Below are positions 1-7,429 of a stretch of DNA of 26,810 nucleotides, one piece after another. The DNA lies in IMG/VR virus record IMGVR_UViG_3300025917_000053, positions 1 through 26,810 of that record. One strand, given 5' to 3'. A program made the position numbers and the translations under genes. The notes under the pieces are model-generated. The model was not told where the DNA came from. It made no database searches and worked only from the letters and a program-made list of their open reading frames with translations. The stretch comes from a virus. Position 1 is the first letter of the stretch. Every line of letters starts with the position of its first letter.

Positions 1-767
1 TTCATCAGGCCCGCCATCGCGTTCATCTCTTCCGAGGTCATCGAGAGGATCTTCTCCGACCGGCGCTCGATCGAGCCCGAGAGTTTCCGGCCGGTCCGGT
101 TGTACCCGTAGAACCCGGCATGGAAAGCCCGGGGCTGTGCCGGGTACACCGTCACACCGCGCTCGCGCTCCCGGATGCGGTTGAACAGCCCGTCCTGTTC
201 GGCATGCCCCGGCGGAATCTGGGTGCCGGGGAAGGTCCGGCGGCAGTACCCGACCATGTCGCCGTAGTAGACCGGCTTGTTGTGCTCGACCGCCTTGCGT
301 GCCACCGCCGGGCGGAAGGAGACGCCGAGGGACTGGTAGGAGGGGTGCCGGTACGCCGCCGCCGGGGGCTCGCCCGTCAGGTTCTGGTTCCGACACGCGC
401 TCACCGAGAAGACGTCGGGGGCAGCCGCGTGCGCGGCCTCGTGGTACGCAAAGTAACCGAGCGAGACCATAATGTCGTCCTCGACCACGTGAATCAGATC
501 GGCCTCGATGGACAGAGCATCCTTGAGGCCCGACAGCACGTTGTAGGAATTCCCGTGGAACTGGTGATGGTGCATCACGCGCAGGAATATTTCAGAGAAC
601 GACGTAGAAAAGGACTCGGCCACCTGGCGGCATTCGAGAGTCCCCTTCCGGTCGAGCGTGACCACCACCCGAACGTTGTATCCGGCCGCCGCCTTGGCCA
701 GCCTGGTGAGGCAGGCGTGGAGCATGTCGGGCCTGCGCCACGCCGGAACCAGAACCGTGTGCTTCAC
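1..767 (-). CDS. GT-A fold glycosyltransferase-like protein (3' end outside window)
   Basis: The frame is open for 255 codons from a GTG whose last bases overlap the TGA of the gene before it (GTGA overlap). It continues past the left edge, so the C-terminus is missing. The N-terminus KHTVLVPAWRRPDML resembles the first strand of GT-A (GT2-like) glycosyltransferases. Residues 93-98 (HVVEDD) resemble the acidic DxD-type metal and sugar-nucleotide site, and a later HAEQDG segment near residue 188 suits the catalytic-base region. The likely role is sugar transfer from a nucleotide sugar. Tight coupling to a second glycosyltransferase behind head-tail genes suggests virion glycosylation, which is inference. 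The sugar and acceptor cannot be read. Confidence 0.8.
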   Translation of the reverse strand, partial: MKHTVLVPAWRRPDMLHACLTRLAKAAAGYNVRVVVTLDRKGTLECRQVAESFSTSFSEIFLRVMHHHQFHGNSYNVLSGLKDALSIEADLIHVVEDDIMVSLGYFAYHEAAHAAAPDVFSVSACRNQNLTGEPPAAAYRHPSYQSLGVSFRPAVARKAVEHNKPVYYGDMVGYCRRTFPGTQIPPGHAEQDGLFNRIRERERGVTVYPAQPRAFHAGFYGYNRTGRKLSGSIERRSEKILSMTSEEMNAMAGLM

Positions 768-1678
768 CGCTCCACCAGCCTCAGTGCGATTTCCCTGAAC
801 TCTGCATTGCGCTTCAGGAAGCGGGCGCGTGCCGCGTTCCCGATCTGCTCGCGACGCTCCGGCGTGAGAGCAGCGGCCCGCCGGACCGCCTCGGCGATCA
901 GCGTCGGGGAGGTGTACGTGAGGATCGCCTGGTGGTGATTGCGCGTGCTGGTCACCCCGACGAGGTAGCCCCACTCCGGTCTGATGTGCTCGTTCATCGG
1001 GGACGCGTCGGTCGTCACCACGATCGCCCCCACCGACATGGCCTCGGTGATGTAGTGGCCCCACCCCTCGGCGATGGAAGGGCAGACGTGGATCTGCGCC
1101 TCGTTCATCAGCCGGTTGCGCTCCTCGTCGGAAGGCGACAGGACGACTGTGATGCGGTCCTCCAATCCGGCGGGAATGTGCACCTCGTCCTTCGAGATGA
1201 TCGTAAGCGGGGGCAACGTGGAGTCCTTCTGCCAGGCCCCGATCACCTGCTCGGTGCCCTTCATGCCGGACCTGCCGCGCAGGTGCATGCACTTCAGCTC
1301 GCGCTTCACGTCAGGGTCATGGAGATCCGTCCCCAGAAAGCCCGTGAGCTGGACGTTCTTGCCTCCCCGGTTGCGGCAGAACCGCAGGGCGTAGTGGCTT
1401 TTCGCCCAGATCTGGTCGAACGCCGGAAGGTACTTCATCCACTCCCGTGGATACCATTCCAGATTCAGAATGGCGATGTTCTTGTCGGCGAACTGAGCGA
1501 GATTCCGGCTGACCAGCTCCAGGTGAAAGGCGACGTCCGTCCTGGGCATCTCCTTGGCCTGCCAGTCGTGGAATTCGACCTCATGCCCAGCCGACTCGAA
1601 AAGCTCGGTGAGCAGAGCGGTATCCAGCGACAGGCCCACGCCATTATCCCGGCTGAGCAGCGCAATCTTCAGGCCCAC
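764..1678 (-). CDS. GT-B fold glycosyltransferase, GT4-like
   Basis: A 304-residue protein with a GTG start preceded by GAGAGG. The N-terminus (KIALLSRDNGVG) fits the first Rossmann strand of a GT-B enzyme. The C-terminal half carries PSIAEGWGHYITEAMSVGA, in which E204 and E212 form the EX7E motif of GT4 retaining glycosyltransferases, followed by VVTTDASPMNE. It probably transfers a sugar from a nucleotide donor in the cytoplasm. It starts 19 bases after the head-tail gene to its right and overlaps the next glycosyltransferase by four bases, so it appears to be part of the late operon. Modification of a capsid or tail protein is the natural guess but is not shown by the sequence. Confidence 0.9.
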   Translation of the reverse strand: MGLKIALLSRDNGVGLSLDTALLTELFESAGHEVEFHDWQAKEMPRTDVAFHLELVSRNLAQFADKNIAILNLEWYPREWMKYLPAFDQIWAKSHYALRFCRNRGGKNVQLTGFLGTDLHDPDVKRELKCMHLRGRSGMKGTEQVIGAWQKDSTLPPLTIISKDEVHIPAGLEDRITVVLSPSDEERNRLMNEAQIHVCPSIAEGWGHYITEAMSVGAIVVTTDASPMNEHIRPEWGYLVGVTSTRNHHQAILTYTSPTLIAEAVRRAAALTPERREQIGNAARARFLKRNAEFREIALRLVER

Positions 1679-1697
1679 GTGGCTACCTCTCCCCTGG

Positions 1698-2267
1698 TCA
1701 AGGACCCATCACCCCGTTGCTCAAGGTGGTGACCTCCATGGTGAAAGGAGGCGGCAGCGTCTGCGGATGCGCCGCGTCCACGTCACAGAGGACATTCCTC
1801 AGCCATGCGTTCGAGGACATGAGCGGGTTGCGTACGTGGAAAAGGTAATGGACCAGTTCCGGATCTCCGAGGACCAGATGACCGAGTTCCGGATCGTTCG
1901 GGTCCGGTTCGAGGGCGCGCACCAGATCGTTGGCATGGACCGGGGGGCACGTACGGATCGGCACCTGGACGCGGATCGCGTGGTCCGTACCCATGTCGCC
2001 GCGCTGGGTCCTGACCCGGGCACGCCAGTCCTTGTTGTTCGCGATGCGGCCCGGACCCCGGTAGAGCAGGATCAGCTCAGGGAACTTCTCTCCACCCTGC
2101 CCATCGGGAATCGTCAGGCCGCCGGAGATGGGGTCGAAGCCGTACTCGCCACCCTGCGACGGCCTGCGGAAGATCTCCACCGCCGCGTTCATGTGGCCGC
2201 GAGGAACCGACCGCTGGTGCAGTTGCCAGCGGGGATCCAGGGCGCTGCGCCTGTTGAGTGAGGCCAT
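1698..2267 (-). CDS. Head-tail region protein, DUF6093-like
   Basis: A 189-residue protein. I chose the ATG that gives MASLNRRSALDPRWQLHQR because the in-frame stretch upstream runs into the preceding gene. The sequence resembles actinophage proteins annotated DUF6093, which lie among head-tail connector genes and are thought to be minor virion or connector components; this is recognition from memory. It has a conserved-looking core around PELILLYRGPGRIANNKDW and no signal peptide or membrane segment. It sits between a 62-residue gene and the two glycosyltransferases in a compact minus-strand run. The ribosome site is weak, so translation may be coupled to the gene ending six bases upstream. 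Confidence 0.75.
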   Translation of the reverse strand: MASLNRRSALDPRWQLHQRSVPRGHMNAAVEIFRRPSQGGEYGFDPISGGLTIPDGQGGEKFPELILLYRGPGRIANNKDWRARVRTQRGDMGTDHAIRVQVPIRTCPPVHANDLVRALEPDPNDPELGHLVLGDPELVHYLFHVRNPLMSSNAWLRNVLCDVDAAHPQTLPPPFTMEVTTLSNGVMGP

Positions 2268-2272
2268 GGGGC

Positions 2273-2461
2273 CTATTCTGCACGCAGACGCCCCGGAAGA
2301 TCGCACTTCAGCGCGTTGAAGATGCGACAGGCGAGAGGCGGGGTCCCACTGGGTACCGGGCCGTTCTCGGGGATGGAGACTTCGGTCTGGTCGTAGGAGA
2401 TGGTGATCTTTCCACCTCCTTCGGTGACGATGATCGGCGGCTCGTAGTCCTTCTTTTCCAT
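2273..2461 (-). CDS. Small hypothetical protein in head-tail operon
   Basis: A 62-residue protein starting MEKKDYEPPIIVTEGGGK at an ATG preceded by GGGAGAGCAGGG. Its stop lies six bases before the next start, consistent with co-transcription. It has a proline-rich middle and a cysteine-containing tail (CRIFNALKCDLPGRL). I do not recognise a family. Its place between the connector-like gene and the DUF6093-like gene suggests a small virion or assembly component. A longer in-frame start upstream exists but lacks a ribosome site. Confidence 0.65.
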   Translation of the reverse strand: MEKKDYEPPIIVTEGGGKITISYDQTEVSIPENGPVPSGTPPLACRIFNALKCDLPGRLRAE

Positions 2462-2563
2462 GGTCCCTGCTCTCCCAGAAGCTGGATCCACGGAAGCTAC
2501 CCGGCTACGCACCAGTAGGATCCAAGTTCGGGGAATCTTCACCCGTATCCCTGGATCCCCTTG

Positions 2564-3052
2564 TCACAGCCAGCGCGCGAAGGTAGGACCGCCGATCCCT
2601 GCGGTCCACCCCTGGGGGAATCCGTGCAGACTGTAGGGGAAACCGTCCTGCGGCACCGGCTGGAAGTCGACGATCATCATGATCTCGGAATCCTCGTCGG
2701 CGGCATCCGCCCGGTCTTCGAGCTGCTTCGCCCCGGCGAGCAGGGCGCCCGCCAGCTTCGCGCCGTCGGTCTGGAGGTCTTCCGTACGGATGACCTTCTG
2801 GATCAAACCTTCGGAGACGGCCAGCGCCCGGAGCGCCGAGGCCGCCGCCCGGTAGATCCGCGCCGACCCCTCGCCGATGGCGATCGTGTACAGCCCTCGC
2901 AGGTGCGCGTCGCTGAACATGTACTCGGCGATCCCCGAGTCCGAGTAGTCGACCTGCTCGACGTCCGGGATGAGCGCCCGGATCTGGCCGATCACGGAGC
3001 CGAAGTCGACGGGGTACACGTCCTGCGAAGCGGTCGTTCCAACGGCTGCCAT
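2564..3052 (-). CDS. Probable head-tail connector protein
   Basis: A 162-residue protein. The ATG giving MAAVGTTASQDVYPVDFG has the strong site GGGAGG upstream; the frame extends further upstream but without support. The helical segments around IGQIRALIPDVEQVDYSD, EYMFSDAHLRGLY and ASALRALAVSEGLIQKVI resemble actinophage head-tail connector (gp6-like) proteins that bind the portal ring. It is the first late gene after the plus-strand insertion, with 877 bases in front of it, so it probably has its own promoter. No transmembrane or signal sequence is visible. Confidence 0.75.
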   Translation of the reverse strand: MAAVGTTASQDVYPVDFGSVIGQIRALIPDVEQVDYSDSGIAEYMFSDAHLRGLYTIAIGEGSARIYRAAASALRALAVSEGLIQKVIRTEDLQTDGAKLAGALLAGAKQLEDRADAADEDSEIMMIVDFQPVPQDGFPYSLHGFPQGWTAGIGGPTFARWL

Positions 3053-3267
3053 GCCTGCCTCCCGGGTCTGTTGTCCCTGATCGTACGGGGTGCGATACCG
3101 GTGGTCAGCCCGTTGTTCACGCCCTTCGAAGGTACGAAGATTCTCCCACGATGCCCCAGTTTGACGGGCGGGTTGCACCCTCGACTTGACATGGCGCCGA
3201 CAAGAACAGCCCGAGTTGATGAGTTTATTACCAATAAGTCCGAATTAATACCCTCCATGGGTATGGC

Positions 3268-3618
3268 TCATCTGACCTGCGGTTCTCGGTGGTTCGGGGA
3301 CTGAATCAGACTTGGAAGCTGAGGGGTAACCCGAATCTGCCAGGGGGCAGGCATCCGCATGCTGCCGTACATGCAGGTCAGAACGCGCGTGTCGCGCAGT
3401 GCGATCAGGGCTTCCGATGTCGACATTGAGCCTTGACCGAGGATGGATAGGGAGGGGTATGCCCTGTCCGATTCATACCCATTCATGGTGATTTTCTTTG
3501 GCTGCCAGTTCTCGGAAAAACGAGAGTATTGAACCCCTACTTGCGCCCTGACCTGCGGAACCACCCACTCTTTAAGAACAGAAACATCCTCCTCTCTCCT
3601 GTCTGTACCTGTAGGCAA
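3268..3618 (-). CDS. Doubtful hypothetical protein
   Basis: An open frame of 116 codons with a TTG start only. A purine-rich AGAGAGGAGGA run lies inside the frame near its 5' end, just before an out-of-frame ATG. The predicted sequence has plausible composition (for example LRDTRVLTCMYGSMRMP), but its codons use A or T in third position far more than undisputed genes here. It may be a recently acquired gene, a decayed gene, or chance. No family is recognised. Confidence 0.25.
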   Translation of the reverse strand: MPTGTDRREEDVSVLKEWVVPQVRAQVGVQYSRFSENWQPKKITMNGYESDRAYPSLSILGQGSMSTSEALIALRDTRVLTCMYGSMRMPAPWQIRVTPQLPSLIQSPNHREPQVR

Positions 3619-3622
3619 GGGC

Positions 3623-3653
3623 CCGCCATCCGGGCTGGCGCCCGGCCTGGCGG
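3623..3653. terminator. Nested GC-rich hairpin
   Basis: CCGCCA (3623-3628) pairs with TGGCGG (3648-3653), and inside it CCGGGC (3630-3635) pairs with GCCCGG (3640-3645) around a TGGC loop. There is no T-run on either side, so it may be a structured RNA or a barrier to transcription rather than a classical terminator. Confidence 0.45.
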
Positions 3654-3876
3654 CGGAGGACGGAGGACTCGCTTCGCTCCAAAAAGATCTGGTGGCTGAG
3701 GCGGTCGGCAGGGTGTGGGTCAGAAGGGGGCTGAGCGCCGCTCCAGGGCGCGCGTAGGGGGCGCTGCGGCCCTGCGTCGGTCGGTGGGCGGCTGAGGCCG
3801 TCAGGCGGGCGCAGGTGGCTTCGTGGCGGAGGAGGTACGTGATGAGGGCGGCCTGAGAAGTGCTTCTCGCTAACCC

Positions 3877-3907
3877 TTGCGCTCGGCTCTGGAAAAGGGT
3901 GTACTGT
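3877..3907 (+). promoter_or_regulatory. Candidate promoter of the plus-strand operon
   Basis: TTGCGC (3877-3882) and TACTGT (3902-3907) are separated by 19 bases. TACTGT fits the TAnnnT form of actinobacterial housekeeping -10 elements; the -35 match is partial and the spacing is one to two bases long. The start codon of the first gene is 23 bases downstream with GGAAAGGAG between, which suits a leadered transcript. Confidence 0.45.
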
Positions 3908-3929
3908 GGTTCTCGGAAAGGAGAAGCAC

Positions 3930-4286
3930 ATGCAGCCGACCGACCGCGTCCTTGCGGCAGCCCTGACCCCGAACCTTCCGCACGGCGCCTTCCGGCTCTA
4001 CGCGATTCTCGACGCCGCCTCCCGAGAGGCCGACGCCGTGGACGAGTACTTCCCGGTGACCCTGGAAGGGCTGATGCGGCTTCACCCGGGTATCGCCGGA
4101 CGCAACGCCGGGGCCACCACGATCATCAAGCAGATCGCCGCACTGCGCGGGGCCGGTCTCCTGGACACCCGGGCGGCCATGCACCGCAACGAACCGAAGA
4201 TGCCGGTCCTCGTGAAGCTCTTCGCTCCTCACGTCGGGCCCGGCGAGAAGCCGGTTTCGGTCGCATCGGTGGCGAACTCGCAGTAA
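3930..4286 (+). CDS. Winged-helix-like protein, first gene of plus operon
   Basis: A 118-residue protein. The ATG giving MQPTDRVLAAALTPNL has AAAGGAG eight bases upstream; an earlier GTG in frame overlaps the promoter. Residues about 20-95 look like a winged helix: GAFRLYAILDAAS, then VTLEGLMRLHPG, then a recognition-like TTIIKQIAALRGAGLLD and a basic strand. Such folds occur in phage replication initiators and transcription regulators. As the leading gene of a 7-kb operon it could regulate that operon, but this is inference. The C-terminal tail is short and has no clear domain. Confidence 0.7.
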   Translation: MQPTDRVLAAALTPNLPHGAFRLYAILDAASREADAVDEYFPVTLEGLMRLHPGIAGRNAGATTIIKQIAALRGAGLLDTRAAMHRNEPKMPVLVKLFAPHVGPGEKPVSVASVANSQ

Positions 4287-4391
4287 CCGGACACCTGCAT
4301 ATCGAACATTCCTGTTTCACAAGCAAGTTCCGTTCGAACAGTGCGCTATTCTCCATGCGGCCCGGCTCGCCGGGTGGAAGGGAGGAAGCGC

Positions 4392-4556
4392 ATGTGCACG
4401 GACGCAGAAGGCCCGCCGGACGGGGTTGACCCGGGCCAGTGGGCTCTCGACCAGTACAGAGCATGGAGGGTCGTTACCTTCGGGGACGGCCGCACCCCGC
4501 CGGTCAGCTCGATGGATGAGCTGTTGGCGCGGATGAGAGAAGAGCCGCCCGTTTGA
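4392..4556 (+). CDS. Small acidic hypothetical protein
   Basis: A 54-residue protein starting MCTDAEGPPDGVDPGQW at an ATG preceded by GGAAGGGAGGAAG, an excellent ribosome site. Upstream in-frame codons lack support. There are single aromatic clusters (QWALDQYRAWRVV) and an acidic C-terminal helix (MDELLARMREE). A 105-base gap separates it from the first operon gene. No family is recognised. Confidence 0.65.
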   Translation: MCTDAEGPPDGVDPGQWALDQYRAWRVVTFGDGRTPPVSSMDELLARMREEPPV

Positions 4557-4583
4557 CGGGCGGAACCGGAGAGGAGAAGGAAC

Positions 4584-4877
4584 GTGGCGACGAAGAGGCC
4601 GACCTACACCTGGAAGTACGTGCCGTTCACGGCAGCGGCGCCCCTACCGGAAAAGAAGTTCCGCTCGAAGCCGACCTGCTACGCGGGCATCAACGGTGAG
4701 CGCGAGCTGATCCGCGAGGGCTCCAGCCGGGTCATTCGCGTGACGGTCTACGAGTGGCAGAAGGACACCGGCCGCTGGATGACCTACGAGCGCCTGGACC
4801 TGAAGGCCGACATCGACGCCGAGAAGGCCCACCAGGAGAAGCTGGCGAACGAGGCCGTGAAGGGTGACGAGAAGTGA
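4584..4877 (+). CDS. Hypothetical protein, lysine-rich
   Basis: A 97-residue protein from a GTG preceded by GAGAGGAGAAGG. It opens MATKRPTYTWKYVPFTAAA and ends in a charged helix (AEKAHQEKLANEAVKGDEK). The middle has alternating strands (VIRVTVYEW, RWMTYERLDL), suggesting a small beta-rich domain. It shares its stop with the GTG start of the next gene (GTGA), so translation is probably coupled. I do not recognise the family. Confidence 0.8.
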   Translation: MATKRPTYTWKYVPFTAAAPLPEKKFRSKPTCYAGINGERELIREGSSRVIRVTVYEWQKDTGRWMTYERLDLKADIDAEKAHQEKLANEAVKGDEK

Positions 4878-5374
4878 AGCTCGCCGTCGCGCTGATGTCG
4901 CTCACCGAGGGGTCGAACACCGTCTACGTCTCCCGCAGGGCGAGGCGTTTCCACGAGGACCCGGAGTGCCGTGCCCGGGGGGCCGGTCACATGATCTTCG
5001 CTTGCCGGTGCGGAGACCCGTATTGCGGGTGCGTGGCCGACAAGCCCCCGGCCGCCGAGGCGATCTCGATCGACCTGGCCGCGATCCGCGACCTGGAGCC
5101 CTGCGCCGTCTGCTACCCGCGCTTCCAGGAGATCGCGGTCCAGCTCGTTGCCGACGACGACTTCGGCCACCGGCCCACCGACGAGTACGGCGCGAACCGC
5201 GCGAACGTGAGCCGGAAGGTCTGCACCCGGTGCATCGACTGGAAGTGGGTCAAGGTCCGCAACCAGGAGACCGGATCCGACGAGATGTACCGCATGGGCC
5301 GCCGCGTTTCCTGGCCCTGCACGAGCGCCCAGATCCTGAACATCGCACCCCGCCAAGAGGAGTGGATTTCGTGA
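4874..5374 (+). CDS. Cysteine-rich putative zinc-binding protein
   Basis: A 166-residue protein with a GTG start overlapping the previous stop by four bases. Several metal-ligand clusters are visible: FHEDPECR, CRCGDPYCGC, EPCAVCYP and CTRC. The H-x4-C plus C-x2-C arrangement is like small zinc-binding modules in many actinobacterial proteins. The tail VSWPCTSAQIL adds another cysteine. It could bind nucleic acid or a host protein; the function is unknown. It is coupled by GTGA overlap to the following gene. Confidence 0.8.
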   Translation: MKLAVALMSLTEGSNTVYVSRRARRFHEDPECRARGAGHMIFACRCGDPYCGCVADKPPAAEAISIDLAAIRDLEPCAVCYPRFQEIAVQLVADDDFGHRPTDEYGANRANVSRKVCTRCIDWKWVKVRNQETGSDEMYRMGRRVSWPCTSAQILNIAPRQEEWIS

Positions 5375-5709
5375 GGCAGTACGCGAGGGGTTACCTGGCT
5401 TTCTGCGTGAAGGTAGGCAGCCACTTCAAGGAACTCCTGGAGGAGAAGGGCGCCCTGCGCGAGTACAACGCGCAGACGGGCGCCGACCTCGGCTACCTGG
5501 AGGCGGGCAGCTACTCCACCCAGGAGCTGTTCATCACCACGTACTGCGAGAGCGTCGAGCCACTGGAGCCGAAGCCGGTCGACATGGCCGACTTCACCGA
5601 GGAGCAGATGGCGGTGTGGCGCGGTCAGATCCAGCGCTTCCTGCGACAGGCCGAGATCCCGCCGGTCAACGCGATCGGATTCCGGATCATCGCGGACCTG
5701 AGCAACTGA
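5371..5709 (+). CDS. Hypothetical protein
   Basis: A 112-residue protein starting at the GTG that overlaps the previous TGA (5371-5374), with GAGGAG upstream. It is largely helical and mixed-charge (SHFKELLEEKGALREYNA; FTEEQMAVWRGQIQRFLRQ), with no membrane segment. The longer open frame that extends upstream in this frame is antisense or shadow coding. The stop overlaps the next ATG by one base (TGATG). I do not recognise a family. Confidence 0.75.
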   Translation: MRQYARGYLAFCVKVGSHFKELLEEKGALREYNAQTGADLGYLEAGSYSTQELFITTYCESVEPLEPKPVDMADFTEEQMAVWRGQIQRFLRQAEIPPVNAIGFRIIADLSN

Positions 5710-6140
5710 TGGCGATCCTCGACATGGGGGAAGTCGAAGCTGCCAGAGCCGACATCAGGGCCGCCCGGAAGATCCTCATGCGGTTGTACACCGCGTCGGG
5801 CAACAGCTCCGGAATGGACTGGCAGCTCGCGGTCGAGGAGGCCGAGGACGACCGGAACGTGGTTGGGGTGATGAACGAGCGCGGCGACATGGTCATGGGC
5901 GAGTGCATGGCGGACTCGAACAACGAGGTCATGGTCGCCGACGCCCAGCTCATCGCCCTCATGGACCCTCGCTTCGTGCGGATGGTCATCGACCTGTTCA
6001 ACTCGGCGCTGGAGGAGATCGACCGGTATGGCGCCTTCGAACATCTGGTGATTCATGCCAGGCGCATGGCCCAGAAGATCGTGAAGCAGTGGGAAGGAGG
6101 GGTGAACAATGAGCCAGCGAAAGCCGCTGAGCAAGGGTGA
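5709..6140 (+). CDS. Hypothetical actinophage protein
   Basis: A 143-residue protein starting MAILDMGEVEAARADIRAA at the ATG overlapping the previous TGA. The chosen start gives a compact helical protein with a conserved-looking stretch, ALMDPRFVRMVIDLFNSAL, that resembles uncharacterised actinophage proteins. It overlaps the next gene by 32 bases because that gene's ribosome site lies inside its 3' end. No catalytic motif is seen. Confidence 0.75.
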   Translation: MAILDMGEVEAARADIRAARKILMRLYTASGNSSGMDWQLAVEEAEDDRNVVGVMNERGDMVMGECMADSNNEVMVADAQLIALMDPRFVRMVIDLFNSALEEIDRYGAFEHLVIHARRMAQKIVKQWEGGVNNEPAKAAEQG

Positions 6141-6429
6141 CGTGATCCACGGATTCGGAGCCGGAGCTTTCGGCCGCGACCATTGGGGGTGCGTCAGAAT
6201 CTCCGAGACGGGGGCCGACTGGGTTCGCGCCACCGACGAGGACGGCCGGATCTCCTCCGCCGAGGGGGTGCGCAGCCTGATGATCCTCATGCGCGAGCGC
6301 GACGAGGGCAAGTGCCCGTCCCGGCAGGAGGGCGACGAGTGCCCGATGGACTCCTTCGTTCAGCTCACCGACTCGGGCCAGTTCGTGATGGTGGACAAGG
6401 ACGAGCTGTGGGGGCTGAAGAACCTGTGA
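6109..6429 (+). CDS. Hypothetical protein
   Basis: A 106-residue protein with a strong site (GGAAGGAGGGG) before ATG, giving MSQRKPLSKGDVIHGFG. The first half looks like a small beta barrel (GDVIHGFGAGAF, WGCVRISETGADWVRATD), and a CPSRQEGDECP pair could hold a metal or be chance. The last 20 residues are acidic. It ends in a GTGA overlap with the next gene. Confidence 0.75.
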   Translation: MSQRKPLSKGDVIHGFGAGAFGRDHWGCVRISETGADWVRATDEDGRISSAEGVRSLMILMRERDEGKCPSRQEGDECPMDSFVQLTDSGQFVMVDKDELWGLKNL

Positions 6430-6731
6430 GGATCCACGAGGTTCCCGAAGGGGAGGCGAAGGCGACGCTGTGCTGCGGCACGTTTCCGTCCCTCCTCCCC
6501 TCCGGGGATCTGGTCACCGAGCACGCCGAGATCGTCACATGCGACAACCGGGTGCCGCGCTGCCCCGACTGCAAGGGCGACGCGGGCTACATCGGCATGC
6601 GGACCGAGCCGCCCGAGTTCGCTACGGGCGATGCGCTGGTCATCATGAAGGTCGATCCCTGCGCGCACGAGTTCCGGGTGAGGGTCGGCATCCAGGATTC
6701 CAAGATCCGACTGGAGAAGAGGAACACGTGA
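6426..6731 (+). CDS. Putative zinc-ribbon protein
   Basis: A 101-residue protein from a GTG overlapping the previous stop. Cysteines occur as ATLCCG, VTCDN, RCPDCKG and DPCAHEF, so one or two C-x2-C type knuckles could bind zinc. The C-terminus is beta-rich and basic (KIRLEKRNT). It sits inside a run of coupled genes and shares GTGA with the following one. The function is unknown. Confidence 0.75.
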   Translation: MRIHEVPEGEAKATLCCGTFPSLLPSGDLVTEHAEIVTCDNRVPRCPDCKGDAGYIGMRTEPPEFATGDALVIMKVDPCAHEFRVRVGIQDSKIRLEKRNT

Positions 6732-7351
6732 GCGAGGCGACGGAAGGTCTGGGCGCCGTTCTGCTGGAACTGCTGAAGCAGGTCAGCCCGAAGAGCGCGA
6801 AGAAGCTCCCCGAACCGCAGGCGCAGGAGGTGGTCGAAGCCCTCCTGGAGGACGCGGTCGCCCAGCGGTGGATCACCGAGCAGATGGCGCAGGTCGGCAT
6901 CCGGGCCGCCGAGTACCGTAACGGCACCGCGACGATGGACCTGGAGCCCGCCCGCGAGATGGTCGCGATGTGGGTCGGGGCCTGCCGTGGTCTGATCGGT
7001 GCCGGGCCGAACTACTCCGAGACGGTCCTCACCGACCGCGTGGATCACCTGGCCAACCGTGGCGACAAGGTGGAGATGGGCGTGAAGGTCGCCGAATCCA
7101 CCGACAAGTACATCATCACGGTGCAGCGCGACGCCTTCGGCACGATGACGCCGCATGAGGCGCGCGTGAAGGCCGAGCAGCAGCGCGACGAGCTGGTGAA
7201 GACGGTCTGGAAGTGGATCGCCGACGTCAACGACGGCGCCGGATACGACACGGGCGACCTGGGCTGGGCTCTGGAGAAGATGGGTTTCCCGCCCCCGCCC
7301 GACGAGGAGGAGGAAGGCGATGAAGAAGAGGGTCGCCCGACGCTGCCGTAG
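6728..7351 (+). CDS. Hypothetical protein with acidic tail
   Basis: A 207-residue protein from a GTG overlapping the previous TGA, with GAAGAGG upstream. It is mainly helical (GAVLLELLKQVSPKSAKKL; QEVVEALLEDAVAQRW) with a central beta section (KVEMGVKVAESTDKYIITVQ) and a conserved-looking WKWIADVNDG. The tail is proline then glutamate rich (PPPPDEEEEG). The 3' end overlaps a 29-residue gene in another frame. I do not recognise a family. Confidence 0.75.
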   Translation: MSEATEGLGAVLLELLKQVSPKSAKKLPEPQAQEVVEALLEDAVAQRWITEQMAQVGIRAAEYRNGTATMDLEPAREMVAMWVGACRGLIGAGPNYSETVLTDRVDHLANRGDKVEMGVKVAESTDKYIITVQRDAFGTMTPHEARVKAEQQRDELVKTVWKWIADVNDGAGYDTGDLGWALEKMGFPPPPDEEEEGDEEEGRPTLP

Positions 7352-7409
7352 GTGCGGCTGGATCAAGATCCTGACGCCACTCGGTCCCGAGTGCGGCTGC
7401 ACGTACTGA
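7320..7409 (+). CDS. Tiny zinc-knuckle protein (29 aa)
   Basis: A short frame starting MKKRVARRCRRCGWIKIL, ending ECGCTY, with GAGGAGGAGGAAGG directly upstream of its ATG. The ribosome site is supplied by the glutamate repeat of the overlapping upstream gene, so it could be incidental. Two cysteine pairs (C-x2-C and C-x-C) about 14 residues apart fit a minimal zinc ribbon, and the first 13 residues are very basic, fitting nucleic-acid binding. It fills most of the gap before the nucleotidyltransferase. It is easily missed because of its size. Confidence 0.55.
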   Translation: MKKRVARRCRRCGWIKILTPLGPECGCTY

Positions 7410-7429
7410 AAGACGGAAAGAGGAGAAAC

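Larger units (their letters stand above)
3053..3929. other. Long near-gene-free region between divergent operons
   Basis: Almost 880 bases separate the leftward connector gene from the rightward operon. The part at about 3180-3260 and 3470-3600 is richer in A and T than the rest of the window and includes TTATTACCAATAA (3225-3237), whose ends are inverted repeats. A nested GC-rich hairpin lies at 3623-3653 and a candidate rightward promoter at 3877-3907. One doubtful minus-strand frame (3268-3618) is listed separately. The region presumably carries promoters for both directions. I see no convincing origin or attachment site. Confidence 0.5.

Noticed and set aside
2992-3258. Minus-strand frame of 88 codons before the connector gene
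   Set aside because: It has no good ribosome site, overlaps the real gene start and looks like control-region sequence read by chance.
3572-3931. Minus-strand frame of 119 codons in the intergenic gap
   Set aside because: It is proline/arginine-rich with no start signal, and it covers the hairpin and the promoter of the plus operon.
4300-4336. Possible LexA-type SOS box (CGAAC...GTTTC)
   Set aside because: Spacing between half-sites is six bases instead of the four expected in actinobacterial boxes, and the right half is imperfect.
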